A DNA stretch of 64,000 nt from Mycobacterium kyorinense (GTDB taxonomy: Bacteria > Actinomycetota > Actinomycetes > Mycobacteriales > Mycobacteriaceae): contig NZ_LQPE01000158.1 of assembly GCF_002101735.1 (NCBI RefSeq), forward strand, positions 1 through 64,000. Reading direction: 5' to 3'. The first letter of the stretch is position 1, and the number at the start of each line of letters is the position of its first letter. Position numbers and translations under genes: made by a program. Shown one piece after another: positions 16,077-23,889 of the stretch. The notes below the pieces were generated by a model, which saw nothing but the letters and a program-made list of their open reading frames with translations, was not told the DNA's origin and did no database searches.

Positions 16077-16556
16077 TCACAACGTCGTGTCGTGGGCGGG
16101 CGGCCGGTGCGCACGGTAGCGGCGATCCAGCACGGCCGCTTCGTGGAATTCCTCTTCGGGCAGGGCGGCCGGCGGCGGACCGGCCGGTTCGGCAGACCCC
16201 GGCTCGGGGACACTCGGTGACCCGCCGCGCATCCACGCCGCCATTTCGCCGATGACGATCAGGGTGCCGGCGGCGGTCAACGGTATCGCCCAGGCGCGTC
16301 GGTGCAGCAGGGCGCTCTTGCATTGGTCCAAGTAGTTGGTGGCCGGCCTGGACTGCTGCGCGGGTTCCTGATCGCTGATGCTCGCCTGCAGCAACTGCGT
16401 GTAGTAGCCGTTGCCGCATTTGATCTGGATGCCCCAGCGGTCGTGTGCGTCGAGGTAGACGGGCAAGCACAGCACGACCAGCCCGGCGGCGAGGAGGGCG
16501 GTGCCGACGAGCATGGCCAACCAACCACGGCTTATCACCTTGGCCGATTCATCCAT
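16077..16556 (-). CDS. Small two-segment membrane protein (sister copy 2)
   Basis: A 159-aa paralog of the 15475-15993 product: same N-terminus (M-D-E-S-A-K-V-I-S-R-G-W), two membrane segments, I-K-C-G-N-G-Y and D-Q-C-K-S-A-L cysteine motifs in the loop, and H-R-R-A-W-A-I-P at the second segment. The C-terminal tail is Pro/Glu-rich and different. The ATG at 16554-16556 is chosen by this alignment; the longer open frame reaching 17459 runs antisense to the monooxygenase gene and is not coding. Function unknown. Confidence 0.7.
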   Translation of the reverse strand: MDESAKVISRGWLAMLVGTALLAAGLVVLCLPVYLDAHDRWGIQIKCGNGYYTQLLQASISDQEPAQQSRPATNYLDQCKSALLHRRAWAIPLTAAGTLIVIGEMAAWMRGGSPSVPEPGSAEPAGPPPAALPEEEFHEAAVLDRRYRAHRPPAHDTTL

Positions 16557-16612
16557 GTCCCGATGATGCGCCCGGCGACCGGGGGTTGCGCAAGCCTCGG
16601 CCGCAGGGTTTT

Positions 16613-19288
16613 TCAGGTGATGAGGATGTAGTCGTCGTCGTTGGGCTGGGTCAGCATCGTGGTCAGCCGTTTGCGGTCGAAGGGCCACAGGTCGATGTGG
16701 TTGTCGTCGGCGAAGTACCAGGAGTTGCAGCCGGTATTCCAGACCGTCGGTCTCATTGCTTCGGCGACGTCGTCGGCGAAGCGGCTGGTGGCTTCCTCGG
16801 TGATTTCGACGGTGGTGATCTCGCCGTCGCGGAACCGGCGCAGCCACCCGGTGATGTAGCGGGCGGTCAGTTCGGCGACGTGCTGCAGTGACATCGAGCC
16901 GGAGGGGGAGTTGGGGCCGAGCACGGTGAACAGGTTCGGGAATCCGGGGATCGCGGTCATCGCCCACGCGCGCGGGCCCTTCGCCCAGGCGTCGTCTATC
17001 GACAGCCCGTCGCGGCCGCGCAGGTTCAGCGGGCGCATGTAGTTGTGCGCCTGAAATCCGGTGGCGAGCACGATGACGTCGACCTCGTGGTGTGTGCCGT
17101 CGGCGGTTTGTATCCCGGTCGGGGTGACCGCGGCAATGGGCTCGGTGACGAAGCTGGCGTTCGGCTTGGCGATCCGCCGGTAGTAGCTGGCCGAGATCAC
17201 CTGGCGTTTGCAGAACGGCTGATAACCGGGGGTGAGACGGCGGCGAAGGTCCTTGTCCCACACCTGAACTCGCAGGCACAGCCGCGCATAGTCCTGGGCC
17301 AGCCGCCGCCGCCAGGACGGTCGGGTAACCAAGTCGACCACGAGATCCGAACCGAAGCGCTGGCCGCGGTCCACGGTCCAGGCCAGCCCCGGCAGCGCCT
17401 GCAGGAGCCAGCTGACGACACGTGGCTGGCGCAGTCCCATCGGCATCCACATCACCCACTGCGGCGTGCGAACGAAATGGGTGATGTGCGCGGCAGTGGG
17501 CTGCAGCGCCGAGAACACTTGTACGCCAGTCGAACCCGTGCCGATCAATGCCACCCGCCGGCCCGCGGTGTCGACATCAGTCCAGCGGGCAGTGTGCATC
17601 ACCGGCCCGGCAAACGAGTCCAACCCGGGAATGTCCGGGATCGCGGGATGATGCAGTACCCCGGTGGCGGCGACCAGGAAGTCGGCGTCGATCGTGTCAC
17701 CGTCGGCGGTGGATATCTGCCATCGGTTGTCCGTCCACGCCGCCGAGGTGACCTCGCAGCCCAGCCGGAGATGCCGGTCGAGCTGCAGGCGCTCGACGAG
17801 ATCACGGTGGTATTGGCGGATCTCCTCGCCGGTGGCCCAGACGTGTTTCCAGTCGGGCTTCGGCGCGAACGCGAACTGGTAAGTGTGCGAGGGCACATCA
17901 CATCTCAAGCCCGGGTAGCGGTTCCAATGCCAGACGCCGCCGACGTCGGAGCCCTTTTCCAGAATCGTGAAGTCGGTGAAGCCGGCCTGGCGGAAGGCGT
18001 GGGCGGCGGCGATGCCCGCCATGCCGGCCCCGACGATGACGATCCCGGGCTCGCGCCGGTGCCCGCCCGAGGATTCGACCGGCAGCGACCGAAGCCCGCG
18101 CAGCACCGGGCTGGCGATCCGCGTCGGTACTCCGGCAGGCGCGAGGTGCGGCAGCCGACGCGAGAGCATTTCGATCGCGGCGCGACTTTCGATGCGGGCC
18201 AATGCATTGCCGATGCAGAAGTGGATGCCGGAACCGAACGCGATGTGCTCGTTGGCATTCCGATCGAGGCGGAATTCGTCGGGGTCTTCCCAACGGCGGG
18301 GATCGCGGTTGGCGGAGCCGATCAGCGGGAGCACTCTGGCTCCGGCGGGGATCGTGGCATCGCCGATCGTGACGTCGGTGGTGGCAATGCGCAGAAGACC
18401 CTGGCCGGGACCGTCGAAGCGCAGTGTCTCCTCCACGGCGGCCGCCGCCAGGGACGGATCGGCGGTGATCTGCTGCCACAGGTCGCGGCGCTCCAGCAGG
18501 GCCAGCATGGCATTGGAGATGAGGTTGGTAGTCGTCTCGTTGCCGGCGACCAGTAGAAGAACGCAGAAGTTGATCAGTTCGACGAGGCTCAGGGCGTCGG
18601 TGTCGCCGGTGACCAGCAGGCTGACCAGGTCGTCGCCGGGATTGCGGCGCCGCTCGCGCACGGTTCGTGCGAAGAACCATGAGATCTCCGCGGCGCTGGC
18701 CAGCATCTTGGCTTTGCTGCCGCCGGTGAGTAGCCCGTTGACCAGGTTGTCAGACCAGCGTTTGAAGTCGTCGTGGCGATCGGCGGGGATGCCCATCATC
18801 TCGGCGATCACGATGGTGGGCAGCGGGGAGGCCAGATCCGCAACCAGATCGATCGATCGGTTGTCGGCCTTCGCGCCCATGTCGTCCACGAGGCGTTCGG
18901 CGATTTGGCGAATCCGGGGCTCCCACGCGGTGATTCGTCGCGGGGTGAACGCCCGGCTCACTTTGCGGCGCAGCACAGTGTGCTCGGGCGGGTCGCTTGT
19001 CAGCAAGGTACGAAGCGGCACAACGCGTCCGAGTGTGCCGGCGAGCCCCGCTGGGATCTTCATCGACGGGTTGAATGGGTTGTCGTCGAAGCGTGAAGCC
19101 TTGCCCAGATCCGAGGAGAACCGTTGCGCATCGCGCACTGCGACCGTGACGTCGTCGTGGCGGCTGAGGATCCATAGATCGGGGTCCGTGCTGTGGTAGA
19201 CCGGTGCCTCGTCGCGCAGCCGGGCATAGTGCGGGTAGGGGTCGGCAATGACAGCCGGATCGTTCAGGTCGAAGACGGTTTGGGTCAT
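16613..19288 (-). CDS. Cytochrome P450-Baeyer-Villiger monooxygenase fusion protein
   Basis: An 891-aa protein joining two oxygenases in one unbroken frame. Residues ~1-402 are a complete bacterial P450: A-G-N-E-T at 248-252 (I-helix), E-E-T-L-R at 286-290 (ExxR), and the haem loop F-G-S-G-I-H-F-C with Cys358. After a linker of only about 12 residues comes a class B flavin monooxygenase (415-891): G-A-G-M-A-G at 420-425 (FAD), the Baeyer-Villiger fingerprint F559-x-G-x3-H565-x3-W569, and G-T-G-S-T-G at 583-588 (NADPH). The start is M-T-Q-T at 19286-19288, overlapping the TetR stop by 4 bp; 13 more codons are open upstream. A hydroxylation followed by oxygen insertion on a hydrophobic substrate is inferred. 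No dedicated ferredoxin lies nearby. Confidence 0.9.
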   Translation of the reverse strand: MTQTVFDLNDPAVIADPYPHYARLRDEAPVYHSTDPDLWILSRHDDVTVAVRDAQRFSSDLGKASRFDDNPFNPSMKIPAGLAGTLGRVVPLRTLLTSDPPEHTVLRRKVSRAFTPRRITAWEPRIRQIAERLVDDMGAKADNRSIDLVADLASPLPTIVIAEMMGIPADRHDDFKRWSDNLVNGLLTGGSKAKMLASAAEISWFFARTVRERRRNPGDDLVSLLVTGDTDALSLVELINFCVLLLVAGNETTTNLISNAMLALLERRDLWQQITADPSLAAAAVEETLRFDGPGQGLLRIATTDVTIGDATIPAGARVLPLIGSANRDPRRWEDPDEFRLDRNANEHIAFGSGIHFCIGNALARIESRAAIEMLSRRLPHLAPAGVPTRIASPVLRGLRSLPVESSGGHRREPGIVIVGAGMAGIAAAHAFRQAGFTDFTILEKGSDVGGVWHWNRYPGLRCDVPSHTYQFAFAPKPDWKHVWATGEEIRQYHRDLVERLQLDRHLRLGCEVTSAAWTDNRWQISTADGDTIDADFLVAATGVLHHPAIPDIPGLDSFAGPVMHTARWTDVDTAGRRVALIGTGSTGVQVFSALQPTAAHITHFVRTPQWVMWMPMGLRQPRVVSWLLQALPGLAWTVDRGQRFGSDLVVDLVTRPSWRRRLAQDYARLCLRVQVWDKDLRRRLTPGYQPFCKRQVISASYYRRIAKPNASFVTEPIAAVTPTGIQTADGTHHEVDVIVLATGFQAHNYMRPLNLRGRDGLSIDDAWAKGPRAWAMTAIPGFPNLFTVLGPNSPSGSMSLQHVAELTARYITGWLRRFRDGEITTVEITEEATSRFADDVAEAMRPTVWNTGCNSWYFADDNHIDLWPFDRKRLTTMLTQPNDDDYILIT

Positions 19289-19881
19289 CTGCGCGCCCCG
19301 ATCGCGGTCATCAGTGTGTGAACCCATTGCCGGATGAATCGGTCCTCGTCGATTCCCAGCGGACGATCATTGTGGATGGACGTTGCGATCCAATAGTTCT
19401 CGATCGCGCCGAGCCAGATCGCGGTGATCGCCTCGAAATCGCGATCTACTGAATCGTCGTGCGGTGCTTTGTCTTCGAGCCACTTGGCCAGGAACTGGCG
19501 CGACCGGACGAACAGGCGATCCCGGGCGTCGGCCATCACATCCGGAAACCGGTCACCTTCCTTGGCCATCACACGAATCAGGTCCCGCCAGTTGGTCATC
19601 AGCACCAGCGAGCCGCGGGCGACGAGGGTCAGCTCGGCCTCGAGGTTGCCGAGCGACAGCATCGGAGCGAGCGTGAAACTCGCGTCGGCGGTCTGTATCG
19701 CCCGTTCGACCGCCGCGGCCATGACCTGATGCTTCGACCCGAAATGGGTGTAGAGGGCGCCGGAGTGTGGCGACAGCCCGGCGGCTTCTTCGATCGAAGC
19801 GACCGACGTGCCGGCGTAACCGTTTTCGGCGAACAGCCGCAGCGCCTCGTTGAGGATCCGATCGCGGGTGCTGTCGGCCAC
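19285..19881 (-). CDS. TetR-family regulator
   Basis: A 198-aa repressor with the TetR helix-turn-helix in the first 50 residues (R-D-R-I-L-N-E-A-L-R-L-F-A-E-N-G-Y-A-G-T-S-V ... G-A-L-Y-T-H-F-G-S-K). The start is the GTG at 19879-19881, which places the HTH at the usual distance from the N-terminus. No in-frame ATG precedes it, although the frame stays open far upstream against the 13E12 gene. It forms an ATGA-coupled operon with the P450-BVMO gene. Palindromic sites 15-45 bp upstream suggest autorepression, relieved by a substrate-like ligand. Confidence 0.87.
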   Translation of the reverse strand: MADSTRDRILNEALRLFAENGYAGTSVASIEEAAGLSPHSGALYTHFGSKHQVMAAAVERAIQTADASFTLAPMLSLGNLEAELTLVARGSLVLMTNWRDLIRVMAKEGDRFPDVMADARDRLFVRSRQFLAKWLEDKAPHDDSVDRDFEAITAIWLGAIENYWIATSIHNDRPLGIDEDRFIRQWVHTLMTAIGARR

Positions 19882-19895
19882 CTTCGCCGTCCAAT

Positions 19896-19926
19896 CAAGT
19901 GCTTGGGTCTTCCAAGCATATGCTTG
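19896..19926. promoter_or_regulatory. Paired palindromes, likely TetR operator
   Basis: CAAGCATATGCTTG (19913-19926) is a perfect 14-bp palindrome. CAAGTGCTTG (19896-19905) is a near-copy with the same half-sites CAAG and CTTG. They start 17 bp apart and lie between the TetR start (19881) and the end of the 13E12 gene (19941), where the tetR-P450 promoter must be. Confidence 0.65.
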
Positions 19927-19940
19927 TTCAATCGGCCTGT

Positions 19941-21308
19941 CTACGGCCCGTCGTCTTCGTCGTCTCCGTCGCGGAGGAGTTTTTCGGGGTGGTGGTAGTT
20001 GTTGGTGCGGGGTTGGCCGTGGTCGAGGTGGGGTGGTGGGATCCATTCGGTGTGGCCTGTGGTGTTTTTGCGGGTGGTCCAGCCGTTGTCGGCGAGCGGG
20101 TGATGCCCGCCGCAGCCGAAGGTGAGGTCGTTGACGTCGGTGGTGCGGCAGGTGGCCCATGGGGTGCAGTGGTGGGCTTCGCAGTGGTAGCCGGGTACCG
20201 GGCAGTTGGGGAAGCTGCAGCCGCGGTCCTTGGCGTAGAGCACGATCCGCTGGGCGGGGGAGGCGAGGCGTTTGGTGTGGTAGAGCGCCAATGCTTGGCC
20301 CTTGTCGAAAATCGCCAAGTAGTGATGCGCATGCGAGGCTAGCCGGATCACATCGGACATGGGCAGCAGTGATCCGCCGCCGGTGAGGCCGTGTCCTGCG
20401 CCGGTTTCGAGCTCTTGCAGGGTGGTGGTGACGATGATGCTGGCCGGCAACCCGTTGTGCTGACCCAGCTTTCCGGAGGCCAGCAGTGCGCGTAGCCCGG
20501 CCAGCAGCCCGTCGTGCTGGCGTTGATGGGTTCCACGAGAGTCCCGCTGGGCCGCCTCGTCGGGGGCTGGCCCGTCGAGGACCGGGGCCACATCGTCGGG
20601 GTTGCACATGCCCGGGGCGGCCAGTTTGGCCCACACCGCTTCGATGGTGGCGCGCAACTCTGGGGTCACCCAGCCGCTCAGTGGTGACATGCCGTCGTGT
20701 TGCTGGCGGCCCAGGGTCAGGCCGCGCCGGCGCGCCCTGTCGTCGTCGGTGAAATCGCCATCGGGGTTCAGACAATCCATAAGCCTGTCGGCCAGCTTCG
20801 ATAGGTCATCGGGGCGATGCTGCCCGCCCAACTCGGCCAGATGCGCTTCGGCGTGCTGGCGGGTTTCGGCGTCGACGAATCCCGGCAGCCGGTGCAGGAA
20901 GCTGCGGATTACCGCCACATGGCCCGCCCCGATCTGTCCGGCGCGTTGGGCGGCGGCGGTGGCGGGCAACAGCGGCTCTAACGGTTCGCCGGTGATGGCC
21001 TGGCGCGCTCCGAGGTCTTTGGCTTCCCCGATGCGTCGGCTGGCTTCGGCGGGGGTGATGCGCAGCCGCTCGGCCAGCGCGAAGCGCAGCGTGCCGCCCA
21101 ACTCGGTCTCGCTGGCCTGCGCGGTGATCTGGGTGATCAGCGGGTGTTCGACCGCGGGCAGGCGGCGGCGCAGGGTTTCGCAGCGCTGCAGCATGGCCAG
21201 CGCTTCCGGAGTGCTCAACACATCGAAGGACAGGTCCAGGGCGCGTTTGAGGTCGGCCTCGAGCGCGTCGAAGACCCCGACGATCTCTTCACGACTACTC
21301 GAACGCAT
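19941..21308 (-). CDS. 13E12-family (DUF222/HNH endonuclease) protein
   Basis: A 455-aa protein of the mycobacterial 13E12 repeat family. The N-terminal ~300 residues are DUF222. Near the C-terminus is an HNH nuclease-type module: C-S-F-P-N-C-P-V-P-G-Y-H-C-E-A-H-H-C-T-P-W, then F-G-C-G-G-H-H-P-L-A. The zinc-type cysteines and the H-H pair are all present, so it looks intact. These genes are multicopy in mycobacteria and REP13E12 copies serve as phage integration sites. The ATG (21306-21308) falls inside a consensus SOS box, so expression should rise after DNA damage. If the site is bound at the start codon, a later start is also possible. Confidence 0.88.
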   Translation of the reverse strand: MRSSSREEIVGVFDALEADLKRALDLSFDVLSTPEALAMLQRCETLRRRLPAVEHPLITQITAQASETELGGTLRFALAERLRITPAEASRRIGEAKDLGARQAITGEPLEPLLPATAAAQRAGQIGAGHVAVIRSFLHRLPGFVDAETRQHAEAHLAELGGQHRPDDLSKLADRLMDCLNPDGDFTDDDRARRRGLTLGRQQHDGMSPLSGWVTPELRATIEAVWAKLAAPGMCNPDDVAPVLDGPAPDEAAQRDSRGTHQRQHDGLLAGLRALLASGKLGQHNGLPASIIVTTTLQELETGAGHGLTGGGSLLPMSDVIRLASHAHHYLAIFDKGQALALYHTKRLASPAQRIVLYAKDRGCSFPNCPVPGYHCEAHHCTPWATCRTTDVNDLTFGCGGHHPLADNGWTTRKNTTGHTEWIPPPHLDHGQPRTNNYHHPEKLLRDGDDEDDGP

Positions 21309-21314
21309 GTTCGA
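21299..21314. promoter_or_regulatory. LexA SOS box
   Basis: TCGAACGCATGTTCGA matches the mycobacterial LexA consensus TCGAAC-N4-GTTCGA at every fixed position. It overlaps the start codon of the 13E12 gene. SOS control of 13E12 genes is known in M. tuberculosis. Confidence 0.88.
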
Positions 21315-21349
21315 ATGCTATCAGCCCGGTCCGACCTTCGCCACCAAAA

Positions 21350-21363
21350 TTTCCACATGGAAA
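21350..21363. promoter_or_regulatory. Short inverted repeat TTTCCA-CA-TGGAAA
   Basis: A 6-bp inverted repeat with a 2-bp centre in the AT-richer divergent region between the 13E12 gene and the esterase gene. It could be an operator for the esterase; no regulator is identified. Confidence 0.3.
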
Positions 21364-21461
21364 ACCAAAGTGACACAAGTGATTACAGTGGTTCAGGAGG
21401 CCGCCCGGCACCTGTAACGAGGTCACCCCGACCATCGGTGACGAGACACGCGGATGGTTAA

Positions 21462-22715
21462 GTGACCGTCGTGAAGCAATTGACAGCTGTCTTGGGGTCC
21501 CTGACCGGGTTGGCGTTCACCGCCAACGGCTACCGCCCGCTGAGCAAGCGCGGCTACCCCTCGCTGTTCGCTTTCGCCTACGGCGTGTTCGCCTCGGAAC
21601 TACCGCTGCAGGTTCTCGGCGGCCAACTCGCGACACTGGCCGCAGTGACTCGCCGGCTCTCACCGCGGGTGCGCTGGTTCAGTTGGCTGGTGTCGGCCGT
21701 GTCATGGCTGGGCCTATTAGGTCTGCATCGCATCGGCCGCCAATCCGACAGTCCGCTGACCGCCGCGCTGGATGCCGGGCTGGGCGCGGGCCGTCGCACC
21801 GAATCGGGCGACCTCTGGAAGCGGCCCGCGGGCGCGGGAACCGCCAAGACACCAGGCGTCATCCGCATGATGCGGGTCTACGGCGATTACGCGCGCGACA
21901 CCAACATCAGTTACGGCCCATACGGCTCGCGCAACCACCTCGACATTTGGCGGCGTCCCGATTTGGATCCCAAAGGACAGGCTCCGGTGCTGCTGCAGGT
22001 TCCCGGCGGTGCGTGGATGCTGGGAAGTAAACGCCACCAGGCGTATCCGTTGATGAGTCATCTGGCCGAATTGGGCTGGGTCTGTGTCGCGATCAACTAC
22101 CGGCTCAGCCCGCGATCGACCTGGCCCGACCACATCGTCGACGTCAAACGTGCACTGGCCTGGACCAAGGAGCACATCGCCGAATACGGCGGGGACCCGG
22201 ACTGGATTGCGATCACCGGAGGGTCGGCCGGCGGGCACTTGAGTGCGTTGGCCGCGGTGACTGCGAATGACCCGGTATTTCAACCCGGTTTCGAGGACTC
22301 CGACACCAGCGTGCGCGCCGCGGTCCCGTTCTATGGCGTCTATGACTTCACCCATAGCGACTCGCTGCACCCACTGATGACGCCGACGCTCGGCAAATAC
22401 GTATTCAAGCTGTCGCGCAACGAAACCACGGAAGCTCTGCGCGCCGCCTCGCCAATCAGCCACGTCGGTCCCGATGCGCCACCGTTTTTCGTGCTGCATG
22501 GGCGCAACGACTCGCTGATCCCGGTCGAACAGGCCCGCGCCTTCACCGCGCGGCTGCGGGAAGTCAGCAAAGCACCGGTCGCGTACGCCGAATTACCGTA
22601 CGCGCAGCACGCTTTCGACATCTTCGGGTCGGCCCGTGCCCAGCACGCAGCCGTAGCTGTCGAACAGTTCCTCGCCGAGATATACGTGCGCTCGAGGGTT
22701 ACATCAGCGACTTGA
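21462..22715 (+). CDS. Membrane-anchored HSL-type esterase/lipase (LipC/LipM/LipQ-like)
   Basis: A 417-aa alpha/beta hydrolase. The N-terminal ~95 residues hold hydrophobic segments (F-A-F-A-Y-G-V-F, W-L-V-S-A-V-S-W-L-G-L-L-G-L) as in the mycobacterial LipC/LipM/LipQ group. The catalytic domain shows the oxyanion loop V-P-G-G-A-W-M-L-G near residue 185, the nucleophile Ser in G-G-S-A-G-G-H (about residue 251), then D in H-G-R-N-D-S-L-I-P and H in Y-A-Q-H-A-F-D. The start is the GTG at 21462. It should hydrolyse acyl esters at the membrane; the substrate is unknown. It stands alone. Confidence 0.85.
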   Translation: MTVVKQLTAVLGSLTGLAFTANGYRPLSKRGYPSLFAFAYGVFASELPLQVLGGQLATLAAVTRRLSPRVRWFSWLVSAVSWLGLLGLHRIGRQSDSPLTAALDAGLGAGRRTESGDLWKRPAGAGTAKTPGVIRMMRVYGDYARDTNISYGPYGSRNHLDIWRRPDLDPKGQAPVLLQVPGGAWMLGSKRHQAYPLMSHLAELGWVCVAINYRLSPRSTWPDHIVDVKRALAWTKEHIAEYGGDPDWIAITGGSAGGHLSALAAVTANDPVFQPGFEDSDTSVRAAVPFYGVYDFTHSDSLHPLMTPTLGKYVFKLSRNETTEALRAASPISHVGPDAPPFFVLHGRNDSLIPVEQARAFTARLREVSKAPVAYAELPYAQHAFDIFGSARAQHAAVAVEQFLAEIYVRSRVTSAT

Positions 22716-22738
22716 CGTCACCGCCGGACCGACGCGCC

Positions 22739-22760
22739 GAGTGTGCATCGTCATACACTC
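22739..22760. terminator. Possible bidirectional terminator hairpin
   Basis: GAGTGT (22739-22744) pairs with ACACTC (22755-22760) around a 10-nt loop, with partly complementary GC-rich flanks, between the convergent esterase and reductase genes. The stem is short, so the call is tentative. Confidence 0.35.
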
Positions 22761-22802
22761 TTCGCGGCGTGTCGCGTATGAAACCGCACAGTCGGCGGAA
22801 GA

Positions 22803-23885
22803 TCAGGCGTCGATCACCACGCGATCGCCCTTGGCCCGCGAGACGCAGACCAACATTTCGTCGTCGCCCTCGGCGGCGCGCCCGCGGCGTTCCACGTCGC
22901 CGGCCAGCACCTTGACCTTGCAGGTTCCGCAGAAACCCTGCTGACACGAATACGGGGTGGCCGGGTCGCGGTCGAGCATCACCGCCAGCGCCGAGCGGTT
23001 CGCCGGCACGCTGACCACGTGCCCAGACCGCGCGAGCTCCAACTCGAAGGGAACCCCGTCGACCACCGGCGGCGGACTGAACCGCTCGTAATGCAATGGC
23101 GCGTCGGCATGTTTGTCACGTGCTGCGCGCACCGACTCCAGCATGCCGGTCGGTCCGCATACGTAGACGGCCGTCGTCGGCCCGGCATCGGCAAGCAGGT
23201 CCGCCGCGGTGGGGATCCGGCCGCGCTCGTCGTCCGCCCAGACAGCGACCCGGTCCGGCGCCACCGCCACAAGCTCGTCCAGCAGCGGCATGTACTGGCG
23301 GCTGCGGCCGGCATACACTGCGCGCCAATTGATTCCGTGCTGCTCGGCGACCTGGACCATGGGCAGGATCGGCGTGATCCCGATACCGCCGATCACGAAC
23401 AACACCTCGCGTTCGTCCGTCACGAGATAGAACGCATTGCGCGGGCCTTCCAACACCAGCGAGTCACCCACGTCGAAAGTGTCGTGCATCTCGATCGAGC
23501 CGCCGCCGCCGTCGGCGATGCGGCGCACGGCGATCCGGTAGTCGGTGCGCCGGCCGGGCGGGCCGCACAGCGAGTACTGCCGATGCCGCCCCGACGGGAG
23601 CCGCACATCGATGTGCGCACCGGGCGTCCACGACGGCAACAGTCCGCCATCGGGATCGGCCAGCGTCAACGCCACCACATCGGGTGCCAGCACTTCGCGC
23701 TTGGTGACCACCGTGGCGATGGTGCGCTGTACCGGCGTCACCCGCGACGGCGTCCACCGCGACGCCGATGCCAGCCCGCCGAACAGTGTGCCGACACCGT
23801 ACAGCGCGGTCAGCGCGCGATCGCGCTTGCGCCGGCCGTACAGGTCCGCGGGTCTGCTCCTCCAAATACCTTGCGTCACAGTCAT
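22803..23885 (-). CDS. FNR-type reductase with C-terminal 2Fe-2S ferredoxin domain
   Basis: A 360-aa electron-transfer protein. A flavin-binding domain has R-Q-Y-S-L-C-G-P-P-G near residue 105. An NAD(P)H domain has V-I-G-G-I-G-I-T-P-I-L near residue 165. The last ~85 residues are a plant-type ferredoxin with C-x4-C-x2-C and a fourth Cys about 29 residues later (Y-S-C-Q-Q-G-F-C-G-T-C ... M-L-V-C). This is the layout of oxygenase reductases, which feed electrons to diiron or Rieske oxygenases or P450s. It is last in a four-gene operon, 4 bp after ephD, and the ferritin-like protein of that operon is a plausible partner. Confidence 0.88.
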   Translation of the reverse strand: MTVTQGIWRSRPADLYGRRKRDRALTALYGVGTLFGGLASASRWTPSRVTPVQRTIATVVTKREVLAPDVVALTLADPDGGLLPSWTPGAHIDVRLPSGRHRQYSLCGPPGRRTDYRIAVRRIADGGGGSIEMHDTFDVGDSLVLEGPRNAFYLVTDEREVLFVIGGIGITPILPMVQVAEQHGINWRAVYAGRSRQYMPLLDELVAVAPDRVAVWADDERGRIPTAADLLADAGPTTAVYVCGPTGMLESVRAARDKHADAPLHYERFSPPPVVDGVPFELELARSGHVVSVPANRSALAVMLDRDPATPYSCQQGFCGTCKVKVLAGDVERRGRAAEGDDEMLVCVSRAKGDRVVIDA

Positions 23886-23889
23886 CTTC

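Noticed and set aside
16557..17459. Long minus-strand frame preceding the 159-aa membrane protein
   Set aside because: It lies in the wrong frame of the P450-BVMO gene. The paralog at 15475-15993 fixes the start at 16556.
18060..18090. Possible frameshift or missed stop joining a P450 and a BVMO gene
   Set aside because: The frame is clean, and both domains are full length with a natural short linker. I see no sign of error, although only reads can exclude it.
19882..20775. Extension of the tetR frame through the 13E12 gene
   Set aside because: Composition and lack of motifs show it is a shadow of the 13E12 gene. The operator palindromes also lie in this stretch.
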